Source: Alistipes sp. (GTDB lineage: Bacteria > Bacteroidota > Bacteroidia > Bacteroidales > Rikenellaceae). From it: a DNA stretch of 64,000 nucleotides. The translations under genes and the position numbers were made by a program. The notes under the pieces are model-generated. The model did not search any database, was not told where the DNA came from, and saw only the letters and a list, made by a program, of their open reading frames with translations. Below are positions 8,218-16,693 of the stretch, piece by piece. The DNA lies in NCBI RefSeq assembly GCF_020026455.1, contig NZ_JAHHQJ010000011.1, positions 34,158 through 98,157 of the forward strand, in the 5' to 3' direction. Position 1 is the stretch's first letter, and each line of letters opens with the position of its first letter.

Positions 8218-9060
8218 ATGAAAGTACTGATTGCGGGTCTGGGACTCATCGGAGGCTCGTTCGCCCTGGCCCTTCGCGACCACGGCATCGCGAAGGAGAT
8301 ACTCGGGGTCGAAAGTTCCGAAGAACACGCCGCCGAGGCGTTGAAGCTGGGCCTTGCGGACCGGATCGTGGGTTTCGAGGAGGGGATTCCGGAAGTTGAC
8401 CTCGTGGTGCTGGCCACCCCTGTCGACACCATCCCGCTGATGGCCGTCAAGGCGCTCAATCGTGCCGACGGCAAGCAGGTGGTCATGGACATGGGGTCGA
8501 TCAAGGGCGAGTTGTGCGAGGTGATTTCGATGCACGCCCGCCGCGGGCGCTTCGTCGCCGCGCACCCGATGTGGGGCACGGAATACAGCGGGCCGAAAGC
8601 CGCCCAGCGGGGTGCCTTCACGGGCCGCAGCGTCGTGCTGTGCGACACGGTGCGGAGCGACAAGGACGCCCTGGCCACGGTTGAAGGGATCTTCCGCACG
8701 CTGGGCAGCCCGGCCGTCTACATGGACCCCGAAGAGCACGACCTGCACGCGGCCTATGTCTCGCACATCTCGCACGTCACCTCGTTCGCACTGGCGCTCA
8801 CGGTGCTCGAAAAGGAGCGCGAGGAGCGCCACATCTTCGACCTGGCGGGCGGCGGTTTCGAGAGCACGGTGCGTCTAGCCAAGAGTTCGGCGGCAACGTG
8901 GATCCCGATCCTGCTGCGCAACAAATACAACGTGCTGGATGTCCTGCGCGAACACATACACCAGCTGCAGATCATGCGCCGGATGCTCGAACGCGACGAC
9001 GCCGAGGGGTTGAAAAACGCCATGGAGCGCGCCAACACCATCCAACGCATCATCCACTGA
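8218..9060 (+). CDS. tyrA: prephenate dehydrogenase
   Basis: NAD-dependent conversion of prephenate to 4-hydroxyphenylpyruvate in tyrosine synthesis. The 280 residues begin with a Rossmann motif GLGLIGGS (7-14). The substrate region HPMWGTEYSGP carries the family's conserved His, followed by a helical dimerisation half. No chorismate mutase or ACT domain is fused. It starts 16 nt after pepE and its stop overlaps the yraN start (TGATG). Confidence 0.93.
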   Translation: MKVLIAGLGLIGGSFALALRDHGIAKEILGVESSEEHAAEALKLGLADRIVGFEEGIPEVDLVVLATPVDTIPLMAVKALNRADGKQVVMDMGSIKGELCEVISMHARRGRFVAAHPMWGTEYSGPKAAQRGAFTGRSVVLCDTVRSDKDALATVEGIFRTLGSPAVYMDPEEHDLHAAYVSHISHVTSFALALTVLEKEREERHIFDLAGGGFESTVRLAKSSAATWIPILLRNKYNVLDVLREHIHQLQIMRRMLERDDAEGLKNAMERANTIQRIIH

Positions 9061-9425
9061 TGAACGCGACAGCCGAAACAGGCCGGGCCGGCGAACGTGC
9101 CGCAACGGAATACCTCCGAAGTGCCGGATACGAGATCTGCGCACTCAACTGGCGGCAGGGTCGTTACGAGCTGGACATCGTGGCCCGCAAGGACGGCGTG
9201 CTGCACTTCGTGGAGGTCAAGACCCGCCACTCCGGGTCGCTCACTCCTCCCGAGGGCGCCGCCACACAGCGTAAGTTCCGGGCCTTGTCCCGCGCCGCGA
9301 CCTGCTACCTGGGCGTCACGGGCTGGGAGGATGAAGTGCAGTTCGACCTGGCGGCCGCCGAAGTCGACGACAAGGGCGGCATCCGCGTCGAACTGATTGA
9401 AAACGCGCTGGAATACAATTGGTAA
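9060..9425 (+). CDS. yraN: YraN/UPF0102 endonuclease-like protein
   Basis: A 121-residue UPF0102 protein with a restriction-endonuclease-like fold. The core is ELDIVARKDGVLHFVEVKTR, giving the D...E-x-K pattern of the PD-(D/E)XK superfamily, after an N-terminal GERAATEYL helix. The biological role is not established. The start at 9060 overlaps the tyrA stop as TGATG; a longer frame opens upstream, but this start fits the family and the coupling. Confidence 0.9.
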   Translation: MNATAETGRAGERAATEYLRSAGYEICALNWRQGRYELDIVARKDGVLHFVEVKTRHSGSLTPPEGAATQRKFRALSRAATCYLGVTGWEDEVQFDLAAAEVDDKGGIRVELIENALEYNW

Positions 9426-9426
9426 T

Positions 9427-9457
9427 TTTGCAGTTCCGACAAATTATGCTATCTTTG
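9427..9457 (+). promoter_or_regulatory. promoter of waaA
   Basis: TTTG (9427-9430) and TATCTTTG (9450-9457) are separated by exactly 19 nt, a textbook Bacteroidota housekeeping promoter. It lies right after the yraN stop and about 80 nt before the waaA ATG. Confidence 0.85.
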
Positions 9458-9537
9458 CCGGACTGAAAAAAAACAGCCTGAGGTCGGGTTACCGGGCGCG
9501 GGCGTTAGAAACTGAAAACTCAACACCGTAAATACCG

Positions 9538-10764
9538 ATGTGGTTCTATAATTTCGGTCTGATTCTCTACGTCTGGGCCATCCGTCTCGTGGCTCCGCGC
9601 CATCCGAAGGCCCGCCTTTGGATCGAAGGCCGCAAAGACCTCTTCCTCCGTATGCGCGAGGCAATCGCCCCGACGGACCGGGTCATCTGGATACACGTCG
9701 CGTCGCTCGGAGAGTTCGAGCAGGGCCGCCCCATCATCGAACAGATCCGCAAGACGCACCCCGAATACAAGATTCTCCTGACCTTCTTCTCGCCTTCGGG
9801 TTACGAAATCCGCAAGAACTACAAGGGCGTCGACTACATCTTCTACCTGCCGATCGACACGCCGGGCAATGCCCGCCGGTTCCTCGACGCCGCACATCCC
9901 GAAATCGCCATCTTCGTCAAATACGAGTTCTGGCTCAACCTGCTGCGCGAACTGCGCCGCCGGAAAATCCGCACCTACGTCGTGTCGGCCATCTTCCGCC
10001 GCAATTCGGTCTTCTTCCGCCCCTACGGCGGCATGTGGCGGCAGGCGCTGGAGTCGTTCGACGTGATGTTCGTGCAGAACGAGGAGTCGAAAAAACTGCT
10101 GGCGACGCTGGGATTCGACAACGTGCTGGTGGCCGGGGACACGCGCTTCGACCGGGTGGCGGAGATCGCCCACACGGCCAAACGCATCGATGTCATCGAC
10201 CGCTTCAAGGGCGACAAGCGCCTGTTCGTGGCCGGATCGACCTGGGAGCCGGATGAAGAACTGCTGATTAGGCTGATAAACGACAATCCCGATGTGAAAT
10301 TCGTCGTTGCACCCCACGAAATGGACGAGTCGCGCATCGCGCGGCTGATGGCCGAGATCAAGAACGGAGCCCTGCGCTACACGCAATGCACGCCCCGCAC
10401 GAGCTACGGCTCGCGGCAGGTGCTGATCCTCGACACGGTGGGTATTCTCGCCTCGGTCTACGGATATGCCACCTGGAGCTATATCGGCGGCGGATTCGGC
10501 GCCGGCATCCACAACACACTCGAAGCCGCGACATTCGGGCTCCCGGTGGCCTTCGGACCCAACTACCTGAAATTCAAGGAAGCCCGTGACCTGGTGACGC
10601 TCGCGGCCGCCCGCTCGGTGACCGACTACGAGCAGTTGCGCACGTGGTTCGTGCCCCTGCGCGACAACGAGGATTTCCTGCTGAAAACCAGCCGCATCGC
10701 CAAGGACTACACCACCCGGCATCAGGGAGCCACAGGCATCATCGTCAAAACAATTTTCCACTGA
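9538..10764 (+). CDS. waaA: 3-deoxy-D-manno-octulosonic acid (Kdo) transferase
   Basis: GT30 glycosyltransferase that transfers Kdo from CMP-Kdo to the lipid A precursor. The 408 residues have a short hydrophobic N-terminal anchor (about 5-19), the motif HVASLGEFEQGRP with the family's conserved Glu (about 59), and a C-terminal nucleotide-sugar half with GGGFGAGIHNTLEAA. It acts at the cytoplasmic face of the inner membrane. The CMP-Kdo genes kdsA, kdsB and kdsD are about 39 kb away in the same window. Confidence 0.95.
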   Translation: MWFYNFGLILYVWAIRLVAPRHPKARLWIEGRKDLFLRMREAIAPTDRVIWIHVASLGEFEQGRPIIEQIRKTHPEYKILLTFFSPSGYEIRKNYKGVDYIFYLPIDTPGNARRFLDAAHPEIAIFVKYEFWLNLLRELRRRKIRTYVVSAIFRRNSVFFRPYGGMWRQALESFDVMFVQNEESKKLLATLGFDNVLVAGDTRFDRVAEIAHTAKRIDVIDRFKGDKRLFVAGSTWEPDEELLIRLINDNPDVKFVVAPHEMDESRIARLMAEIKNGALRYTQCTPRTSYGSRQVLILDTVGILASVYGYATWSYIGGGFGAGIHNTLEAATFGLPVAFGPNYLKFKEARDLVTLAAARSVTDYEQLRTWFVPLRDNEDFLLKTSRIAKDYTTRHQGATGIIVKTIFH

Positions 10765-10814
10765 ACCGCCGGCAGGGACCTGTCTTCCCGGCCGGGCGAG
10801 TGAGATTCGCACAC

Positions 10815-10866
10815 CGAAAAAACGGGGCGGATGGAGCGTGCATCACGCAAATCCATCCGCCCCGTT
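10815..10866 (-). terminator. terminator at the convergent waaA / phosphatase junction
   Basis: A perfect 14-bp stem (10821-10834 with 10853-10866) encloses an 18-nt loop that itself can form GCGTG/CACGC. A run of T follows only on the minus strand (CGTTTTTTCGG), so it best serves the phosphatase transcript, about 270 nt beyond that gene's stop. Confidence 0.8.
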
Positions 10867-10967
10867 AACAGTTTGCGGGACAAACGACCGTTCCCAATCC
10901 CGGGAGTGCGGGCATCCGGACGGCAGACCGTCTTCGCCGGAGACCTCGTGGCGTGCTCCTCTTCACG

Positions 10968-11045
10968 GAGCCGTCCGGAATCCTTCAAAGGCAACCGAAG
11001 CCCTTCGAGCCGTCCGAAACCCTTCAAAGGCAACCGAAGCCCTTC
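10968..11045. repeat. 39-nt direct repeat, two copies
   Basis: Copies 10968-11006 and 11007-11045 are adjacent and differ at only a few positions. A degenerate partial third copy follows. It sits between the phosphatase stop and its likely terminator, so it would be transcribed as 3' UTR. Confidence 0.9.
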
Positions 11046-11134
11046 GGAGCTTCCCCGAAGAAGCGGCAGCAGCAACGGGCCGATCGCTCAAGGGCGGTCA
11101 CTCCCGCCCCAGAGCCAGATCGATCCGTCGGTTG

Positions 11135-12412
11135 TCAGTTCTCCGCCCCGTACTGCGCTTCGCTGTATTTCTTCAGCTCCTTCCAGGGATAGTAGGGCCC
11201 TCCGGCGAGAGGCAGATTGGCGTCGCGCTCATTATGCAGCACGCGGACACGCACGTCCCCCGTTTCGGGATTGCGGAAGAAGATGAACTGGACGTTGGTA
11301 CCCATCGGGGTCACCGCATAGGCGTTCCATGCCGCAGCGACGTCGTCGAGCGACTCCACGCGGGCACAGGCTCCCTCGGCGCGCAGCAGCGCCAGCAGCG
11401 GAACCACATAGGTATCGTGGCCGAAACGCAGCGAGGCCGAAAGGTCCGACTCCCCTGCAACGACACGGTCGGCCGTCTCGACGATATTGCGCAGCAGCGG
11501 CCCGGCATCGGCAACGAGCGGATCGCCGAAGCGAGCCGAGGGGCCCATGATCAGGTAGCGGCGAAGGTTGTCGCACTCCCACAGCGTAGCGAGTTCCTGC
11601 TGTGTGAAGATTTCATAGAAAGGTTCGATGCCCAGATGGCTGACGTCCTGCGTGATGGCTGCCAGCAGGAAAAGATCCTCCATCAACTCCAGCGGCTTGT
11701 CGATACACCCGGGATCAGAGACGAGCCCCCGCACGAACCGGTCGGGGTTCACGCGCACGCGGATCAGGCTGTCCGCAACCGCCGAAGCCTCCTGGCCGCT
11801 CTTCTTGAGCGAGGGTCCGTTGGCCAGATAACAGAGGTCTCGGGCGCTCGCATCGCGCGTGGTGCTGATCGCGGGATTCAGCTCCTTGAGGCGTTCGTTG
11901 AAGGCCGCCATGCTCAAAATACAGCGCGGAACCTGCGTCGAGCGGCTCTCGATGCGGCACACGCGGCCCCCGTCGGTCGAGAAGACCCCGGGATAGGCGG
12001 CGAACATCCGCTCGGCAATGCCGCGGAGCTCCTGCACGCCGCGGGGCGAAAGGTCGCCGTAGCGTTTGCGGGCATCGGCAGTCAGCACCTCGACCTTGGC
12101 CAGCACCTCGCGGCCCTTGGGGGTCAGCACCCCGGCCTCGTCGGCCTTGCGCAATGCGGCGAGCGGCTCGGCATAGACCGCCTCCGTCGTGTGGTAGCGG
12201 CTTCCGTGACGGCCGTAGTGGCTGATGTAGAAGGGCTCATAGCCGGCGGGAACCGGAACCTCCGGACCGGGCCGATACTCGTAGGAGTGGTAGATGCCCG
12301 CGGTGAGTTCGGGACGGGCGACCAGTTGGTCAGGGAGGGACTGCGCAAAGGCGCAGGTTGCAGCCGGCAGCAGCAGGGCCAGCAGACGGGTTTTCAGTGT
12401 AAGGTATTTCAT
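11135..12412 (-). CDS. exported histidine-type (phytase/MINPP-like) phosphatase
   Basis: A 425-residue clade-2 histidine acid phosphatase. An N-terminal signal peptide ends near CAFAQ (residue 24). The catalytic loop HYGRHGSRYH (65-74) supplies the nucleophile His, and FGHDTYVVP (near 320) supplies the HD proton donor. Relatives include glucose-1-phosphatases and inositol-polyphosphate phosphatases; the substrate cannot be assigned here. The chosen ATG (12412) lies 2 nt after the cyuA stop; another ATG at 12421 overlaps that stop. Either way the gene is coupled to cyuA. Confidence 0.88.
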   Translation of the reverse strand: MKYLTLKTRLLALLLPAATCAFAQSLPDQLVARPELTAGIYHSYEYRPGPEVPVPAGYEPFYISHYGRHGSRYHTTEAVYAEPLAALRKADEAGVLTPKGREVLAKVEVLTADARKRYGDLSPRGVQELRGIAERMFAAYPGVFSTDGGRVCRIESRSTQVPRCILSMAAFNERLKELNPAISTTRDASARDLCYLANGPSLKKSGQEASAVADSLIRVRVNPDRFVRGLVSDPGCIDKPLELMEDLFLLAAITQDVSHLGIEPFYEIFTQQELATLWECDNLRRYLIMGPSARFGDPLVADAGPLLRNIVETADRVVAGESDLSASLRFGHDTYVVPLLALLRAEGACARVESLDDVAAAWNAYAVTPMGTNVQFIFFRNPETGDVRVRVLHNERDANLPLAGGPYYPWKELKKYSEAQYGAEN

Positions 12413-12414
12413 AA

Positions 12415-13701
12415 TCAACATTTGTGGGTCATAATTCGGAGTACGAGACGGTCGGTTTCGTTCATGCCGTCGCGCCCGATGGCGGTGAGGTTGCGGATGC
12501 ATTTGTCCACATCCTCCTCGATGATCCCCTCGACCGGAGTGACGCAATGTCCGTCCATGGCCATCATGGCCGACAGCACGGCCGTCGACACGCCGCTCGT
12601 GAGCTTCATCGCACAACTGGGCTTGGCCCCGTCGCAAATCATGCCCGTCAGGTTGGCGATCATGTTCTTCACGGCCGCGACCGCCTGGTCGTAGCCGCCG
12701 CCCATCAGGTAGGTGATGCCGCAGCTCGACCCCGTGGCCGCCACCACACAGCCGCACAACGCCGACAGGCGCCCCAGGCTCTGCTTGATGTAGATGACCG
12801 TGAGGTGGCTCAACGTCAGCGCCCGGATCATCTGCTCCTCCGAGGCGTGCGTCTCCTCGGCATAGACCACCACGGGCAGCGTCGCGGCGATGCCCTGGTT
12901 TCCGCTCCCCGAGTTGCTCATCACGGGGATCATCGCCCCGGCCATGCGGGCGTCGCAGGCGGCAGAGGTGTAGGAGAGGATCCGCGTGAAGACGCTGTCG
13001 CCCATCACCTTGCGCTCGCGGTCGCAGCACAGCGTGCGGCCCACGCAGTGGCCGAATTCTCCCGCGAAGGAGCGTTCGGCGGCAGCCTTGTTCAGGCGGC
13101 TGGTTTCGAGGATGAAGCGCAGTTCGTCCAGCGGCGAGGTCATGGCGAAATCCCACACACGCGCAAGGGTCAGGGGCACCTCCTCCTCCTCACCGTCGCC
13201 CGCCGTCGGACTCCGCTTGTCAAGCAGCGTCTCGCCGTCGCGGCTGACGAAGACAAAGGAGGTATGTCCTCCGGCGATGACCGCCACGGCCCGGTGGCCG
13301 GCGGCTTCGGCCTCCGTCTCGATATAGAGTTTGTCTTCGATGCCCTCTTTCAGGCAAATCGCGATGCACCGCCGGTCGATCATCTGGCGCCCGCGTTCGA
13401 CGGCGTCGGGCGTCACGTCGCGCAGCACCTCCAGCTGATACTCCGAGCGCCCCACCAGCGCCCCGAGGGCTATGGCGATCGGCAGCCCGATCATCCCCGT
13501 GCCGGGAATTCCGACGCCCATGGCATTTTTGAGGATATTGGCGCTCAGGCGCACCGTGATTTTTTCGGGTTCCTCTCCCAGCGTCTCTGCGGCACGAGCC
13601 GTACAGAGCGCCACGGCAATCGGTTCGGTACACCCGATGGCGGGGACCACCTCCCGGTTGATGAGGTCAATGATTCGTTTGCGTTCAGTCTGAGGTACCA
13701 T
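12415..13701 (-). CDS. cyuA: L-cysteine desulfidase family protein
   Basis: A member of the CyuA/YhaM (UPF0597, serine dehydratase alpha-like) family, which breaks L-cysteine into pyruvate, ammonia and sulfide using an iron-sulfur cluster. The start at 13701 (MVPQTERKR) gives 428 residues. Cluster-type cysteines are visible: Cys24 in AIGCTEP, and later Cys in LSALCGCVVA, GSSCGI and MICDGAKPSCAMK. A glycine-rich SNSGSGNQGI block is typical. An upstream in-frame extension (SKNCYLWLTTWNS) is probably not translated. No cysteine transporter neighbours it. Confidence 0.88.
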   Translation of the reverse strand: MVPQTERKRIIDLINREVVPAIGCTEPIAVALCTARAAETLGEEPEKITVRLSANILKNAMGVGIPGTGMIGLPIAIALGALVGRSEYQLEVLRDVTPDAVERGRQMIDRRCIAICLKEGIEDKLYIETEAEAAGHRAVAVIAGGHTSFVFVSRDGETLLDKRSPTAGDGEEEEVPLTLARVWDFAMTSPLDELRFILETSRLNKAAAERSFAGEFGHCVGRTLCCDRERKVMGDSVFTRILSYTSAACDARMAGAMIPVMSNSGSGNQGIAATLPVVVYAEETHASEEQMIRALTLSHLTVIYIKQSLGRLSALCGCVVAATGSSCGITYLMGGGYDQAVAAVKNMIANLTGMICDGAKPSCAMKLTSGVSTAVLSAMMAMDGHCVTPVEGIIEEDVDKCIRNLTAIGRDGMNETDRLVLRIMTHKC

Positions 13702-13769
13702 ACTATTCCAGGTTGTGAGCCAAAGATAACAATTTTTCGACACTTTTACAGTATCAAAACCGACTCCTG

Positions 13770-13799
13770 TCCGGAAAATCCGAAAAATCCGAAAAACCG
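13770..13799. repeat. 9-nt repeat TCCGAAAAA, about three copies
   Basis: TCCGGAAAA, TCCGAAAAA and TCCGAAAAA follow head to tail, then a partial copy. It is a short example of the 9-nt periodicity seen in other gaps of this window. Confidence 0.75.
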
Positions 13800-14034
13800 C
13801 GCACGTAAAGCCTCCACGGGCGAATCCCCCGCCTGCAACCGCGGTTCGGCCTGCGTCACGGCCCCGCAGGACGGGCTGGGGGAAGATGCCGGTCGGCTAA
13901 AGTCGCAGGCAAGGATCGGTCCGAGGGCCGGAATCCGCGACAAAAGGCCCGGAGCACGGTATTTTCGTATCTTGGGTGCCGCGACCGCTCTTTTATCCGC
14001 CGCAGCATTTTGCCGGAGCGGATGCGCTTCGGGG

Positions 14035-14064
14035 TTGTACTCGTCCGACTTTTTCGTATCTTTG
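14035..14064 (+). promoter_or_regulatory. promoter of the flavodoxin-ferredoxin gene
   Basis: TTG (14035-14037), 19 nt, then TATCTTTG (14057-14064), about 24 nt before the ATG. It fits the Bacteroidota consensus. Confidence 0.75.
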
Positions 14065-14087
14065 TCCGCAAGTCAACACCCAACACC

Positions 14088-14933
14088 ATGAAACCGGAAA
14101 GCGTCTGCACCGTCGTCTTCTCGCCGACGGGCACTTCGAAAAAAATCGCCGAGGCTGTAGCCCGAAGCATCGCCTCCGGCGCCGGGACCGAATCCGCCGC
14201 CCTGAAAACCATCGACCTGACGCATGTCGCGCCAAAGTCCGCCGCGCTGTCCGCCGGCACTGTGGCGGTCATCGCAGCCCCCGTCTACGGGGGACATGTG
14301 GCCCCGACGGCCGTAAAAAGGCTGGAAACGCTCCACGGTGCGGGAACGCCCGCCGTGGTGATTGCAGTCTACGGCAACCGAGCCTTCGAAAAGGCCGCCG
14401 CAGAGTTGGCCGACCTCGCCGCACGGCAGGAATTTGTACCCGTGGCCGCGGCGGCATTCGTCGGCGAGCACTCGTACAGCACCCACAGAACCCCGATTGC
14501 CGCAGGGCGCCCCGATGCGCAGGACCTCGTCCGGGCCGCGGAGTTCGGGACTGCGGTGCGCCAAAAGCTCGCGGCAGGAACGCCGACACCAGTCGACGCC
14601 GTCCGGCTGAAGGATGTGCGCACACCGTTCGTGCCGATGTTGCGCTTCATCCGCTTCGTCATGGGGTACCGCCGCCGGCAGAAGAAAAATCCGGTCGTCT
14701 ACCTGCCCGCATGCAATGCCGACCGCTGCACCCATTGCGGCCGCTGTGCCGCGATCTGCCCCACGCAGGCCATCGCTCGGGGCGATGAGGAGCACACCGA
14801 CCCGGCACGCTGCATCCGCTGCTGCGCCTGCGTCAAGGGGTGTCCGGTCGAAGCACGGAGTTTCCACACCCCCTTCGCCGAGGCCCTCGCACGCAACTTC
14901 GCCCGACGCAAACCTCCCGTAACGCTTTTATAA
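14088..14933 (+). CDS. flavodoxin-ferredoxin fusion protein (EFR1-type)
   Basis: A 281-residue redox protein. The N-terminal half is flavodoxin-like: FSPTGTSKKIAE is the FMN phosphate loop (about 12-23) and APVYGGHVAP follows. The C-terminal part is a bacterial 2[4Fe-4S] ferredoxin with two C-x2-C-x2-C-x3-CP clusters (CTHCGRCAAICP and CIRCCACVKGCP). Such proteins are thought to shuttle electrons in anaerobes; the partner is unknown. It is monocistronic with its own promoter. The ATG at 14088 was chosen because the upstream extension overlaps the promoter. Confidence 0.9.
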   Translation: MKPESVCTVVFSPTGTSKKIAEAVARSIASGAGTESAALKTIDLTHVAPKSAALSAGTVAVIAAPVYGGHVAPTAVKRLETLHGAGTPAVVIAVYGNRAFEKAAAELADLAARQEFVPVAAAAFVGEHSYSTHRTPIAAGRPDAQDLVRAAEFGTAVRQKLAAGTPTPVDAVRLKDVRTPFVPMLRFIRFVMGYRRRQKKNPVVYLPACNADRCTHCGRCAAICPTQAIARGDEEHTDPARCIRCCACVKGCPVEARSFHTPFAEALARNFARRKPPVTLL

Positions 14934-15138
14934 TCACGATCGAACGCCACGCATCTCCAGCGGCGCACAAACTGAACACACTTACCGATCTGTGAAATAG
15001 ATCAGTAAGCGTCAAGCACGACTTTCCGCTCCCGGAAAGGATCGTCCTTTCCGCCGCAAGGTGCGCAGGAAGGCACTCCCGGCAGCGGCCCGTCCTGTCC
15101 CGCCACCCCATCGGCTCGGACCATCCCCGGCGGCCCGT

Positions 15139-15173
15139 CAAAAAAAGGGAGAACCCGTTTGACGGATTCTCCC
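15139..15173 (-). terminator. intrinsic terminator of the small heat-shock gene
   Basis: On the minus strand a GGGAGAA/TTCTCCC stem extended by an inner ACGG/CCGT pairing is followed by seven Ts. It lies about 20 nt after the stop at 15195. Confidence 0.9.
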
Positions 15174-15194
15174 TCATTGCAGAATGGATGCAGG

Positions 15195-15629
15195 CTATCG
15201 GACCTCGATCTGGCGGGCCGCAACGGCGGCTTCCGTCTCCTTCTTCTTGGGAATCTCGATGGTCATCACGCCGTTCTCGACCTTGGCCTCGATCTTCTCG
15301 CGCACGACGTTGTCGGGAAGCAGCAGGCTCTGCTGGAATTTCGTGTAGGAAAACTCGCGGCGCAGGTAGGTGCCCTTCTTCCTCTCCTCCTCCGGCTGCT
15401 CGGTCTTCTTCTCCATCATGACGATCAGCTCGTTGTCCTCGTTGAGATGCACCTTGAAATCCTCCTTGGTCATGCCCGGTGCGGCGACTTCCACCTTGTA
15501 TTCGTTTTCGTCCTCAATGATGTTGACGGCCGGAGCCGTGGTGTTGTGGCGTTCGGCAAGCCAGTCGTTGGCCAGAAAATCGTTGAAAATGCTCGGCAGC
15601 CAGTTCTGATTACGTCTTACAGGTACCAT
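15195..15629 (-). CDS. Hsp20/alpha-crystallin small heat-shock protein
   Basis: A 144-residue cytoplasmic ATP-independent holdase. The alpha-crystallin domain (about 35-130) begins with VNIIEDENEYKVEVAAPGM, continues with YLRREFSYTKFQQS and ends with the A-x-x-x-NGVMTIEIPK block. A short C-terminal tail lacks a clear I-x-I motif. The start at 15629 (MVPVRRNQNWLPS) has the usual short aromatic N-arm; an upstream Met at 15674 is less likely. It is monocistronic with its own terminator, as expected for a stress gene. Confidence 0.93.
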   Translation of the reverse strand: MVPVRRNQNWLPSIFNDFLANDWLAERHNTTAPAVNIIEDENEYKVEVAAPGMTKEDFKVHLNEDNELIVMMEKKTEQPEEERKKGTYLRREFSYTKFQQSLLLPDNVVREKIEAKVENGVMTIEIPKKKETEAAVAARQIEVR

Positions 15630-15833
15630 AGTTTTGTCCTCCTTGGTTTTATTTGGTTTAACATTTCGTATCATTTCCGCACCCCTCGGGGAGCGCTTCC
15701 GAATCCGATAGGGTCAAATCCTATGCCAGTCCTCGAAAAATGAAAAAATGTCACAAAATGTCACATACAAGGCGCAAATTGGCCGAAAAGGCAGAAAAAT
15801 TGTCCTGACAGAGTGGCATTTCAAATATTTTTC

Positions 15834-15841
15834 TATTTTTG
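15834..15841 (+). promoter_or_regulatory. candidate -7 element immediately before the GNAT gene
   Basis: TATTTTTG ends 4 nt before the ATG at 15846. No TTTG is found at the usual distance upstream. If used, the transcript would start at or near the start codon. Confidence 0.35.
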
Positions 15842-15845
15842 CAAC

Positions 15846-16370
15846 ATGGACAAAGAATTGATTTTCCGGCAGGCACAGTCCTGCGAAGCAGACCGCATCA
15901 TGCAGATCATCCGTCAGGCACAGGCCCGGATGAACGCGGCGGGCAGCCGCCAGTGGCAGGATGGATACCCCGCCCCGGGACATATCTCGGCAGACATCGG
16001 CCGCAACTGCGGATATATATTGTGCAAACCCGCCACGGAAGGACCGCTCGCCGTGATTGCCTACGGTGCGGTGGTGTTCGACGGCGAACCGGCCTATGAC
16101 TCCATCGACGGACAATGGCTCACCGACGAGGCCTATGTGCTGGTGCACCGCATGGCGGTTGCCGCCGAAGAACAGGGCCGCGGCGTGGCGACGGAGTTCC
16201 TGCAGCGTGTGGAGGCTCTCGCCCGGGAACGCGGCGTCAGGTCCTTTCGCATCGACACCAACTTCGACAACCGGACCATGCTGGGGCTGCTCGAACGCAC
16301 GGGATTCACCTATTGCGGGAAAGTCGCCTATCGGAGCGGGGAACGGCTGGCTTACGAAAAACGCCTCTGA
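15846..16370 (+). CDS. GNAT family N-acetyltransferase
   Basis: A 174-residue GNAT protein that would transfer an acetyl group from acetyl-CoA; the acceptor is unknown. Acetyl-CoA binding motif A is EEQGRGVAT preceded by VHRMAVA (about 95-115), and motif B is the C-terminal LERTGF(T/Y)CGK region. The family resembles stand-alone acetyltransferases common in Bacteroidota. The start at 15846 (MDKELIF) sits only 4 nt after a promoter-like TATTTTTG. Confidence 0.88.
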   Translation: MDKELIFRQAQSCEADRIMQIIRQAQARMNAAGSRQWQDGYPAPGHISADIGRNCGYILCKPATEGPLAVIAYGAVVFDGEPAYDSIDGQWLTDEAYVLVHRMAVAAEEQGRGVATEFLQRVEALARERGVRSFRIDTNFDNRTMLGLLERTGFTYCGKVAYRSGERLAYEKRL

Positions 16371-16383
16371 ACACACCGACAGG

Positions 16384-16421
16384 AAAAACCAGAACCCGGG
16401 GCCCACACCCCGGGTTCTTTC
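16384..16421. terminator. bidirectional terminator between GNAT gene and PUL end
   Basis: A perfect 11-bp stem AGAACCCGGGG / CCCCGGGTTCT has a 6-nt loop (16402-16407). A short T run follows on the plus strand, and GGTTTTT follows a few bases further on the minus strand. Confidence 0.8.
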
Positions 16422-16466
16422 ATGGTATATATGCCCCTATTCGAGTCGAGGGTCTCAGCGCTCCTG

Positions 16467-16605
16467 TGCTTTCGGCCCGTATGGCGGTAGCCCGGTGCTT
16501 TCGACCGTGTGGCGGCAACCCTGTGCTTTCGACCCGTGCGGCAGCCCGTATTCGGCCCGTGTGGCAGCGCCCCTGCGCTTTCAGCCCGTGCGGCGGCAGC
16601 CCAGT
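16467..16605. repeat. 25-30 nt degenerate tandem array
   Basis: Five units begin at 16467, 16496, 16524, 16549 and 16576, each approximating GTGCTTTCGRCCCGTGTGGCGG plus a CAGCCC-like end. They lie between the stop of the last PUL gene and the shared terminator, so in its 3' UTR. Confidence 0.85.
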
Positions 16606-16693
16606 CAGCAGGCGGCCGTACGCGGCCGTGAAGAGGATCCCGCGGTCTGCGGCCCGAAGGCAAGGGGCAAGAGGCGGGAGGGAGAAGCGTTTC

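Larger units (their letters stand above)
10765..11134. other. convergent intergenic region waaA / histidine phosphatase
   Basis: Contains a strong hairpin terminator (10815-10866) and a 39-nt duplicated block (10968-11045). No gene was recognised. The remaining sequence is GC-rich and featureless by eye. Confidence 0.6.
13702..14087. other. divergent intergenic region cyuA / flavodoxin-ferredoxin gene
   Basis: Contains a short 9-nt repeat (13770-13799) and the promoter of the plus-strand gene (14035-14064). No gene seen. A promoter for cyuA was not clearly identified, although 13702-13760 is AT-rich. Confidence 0.55.
16371..16693. other. convergent intergenic region GNAT / SGNH-phosphoesterase
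   Basis: Holds a hairpin terminator (16391-16418) and a 25-30 nt degenerate tandem array (16467-16605). No gene seen. Confidence 0.6.
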
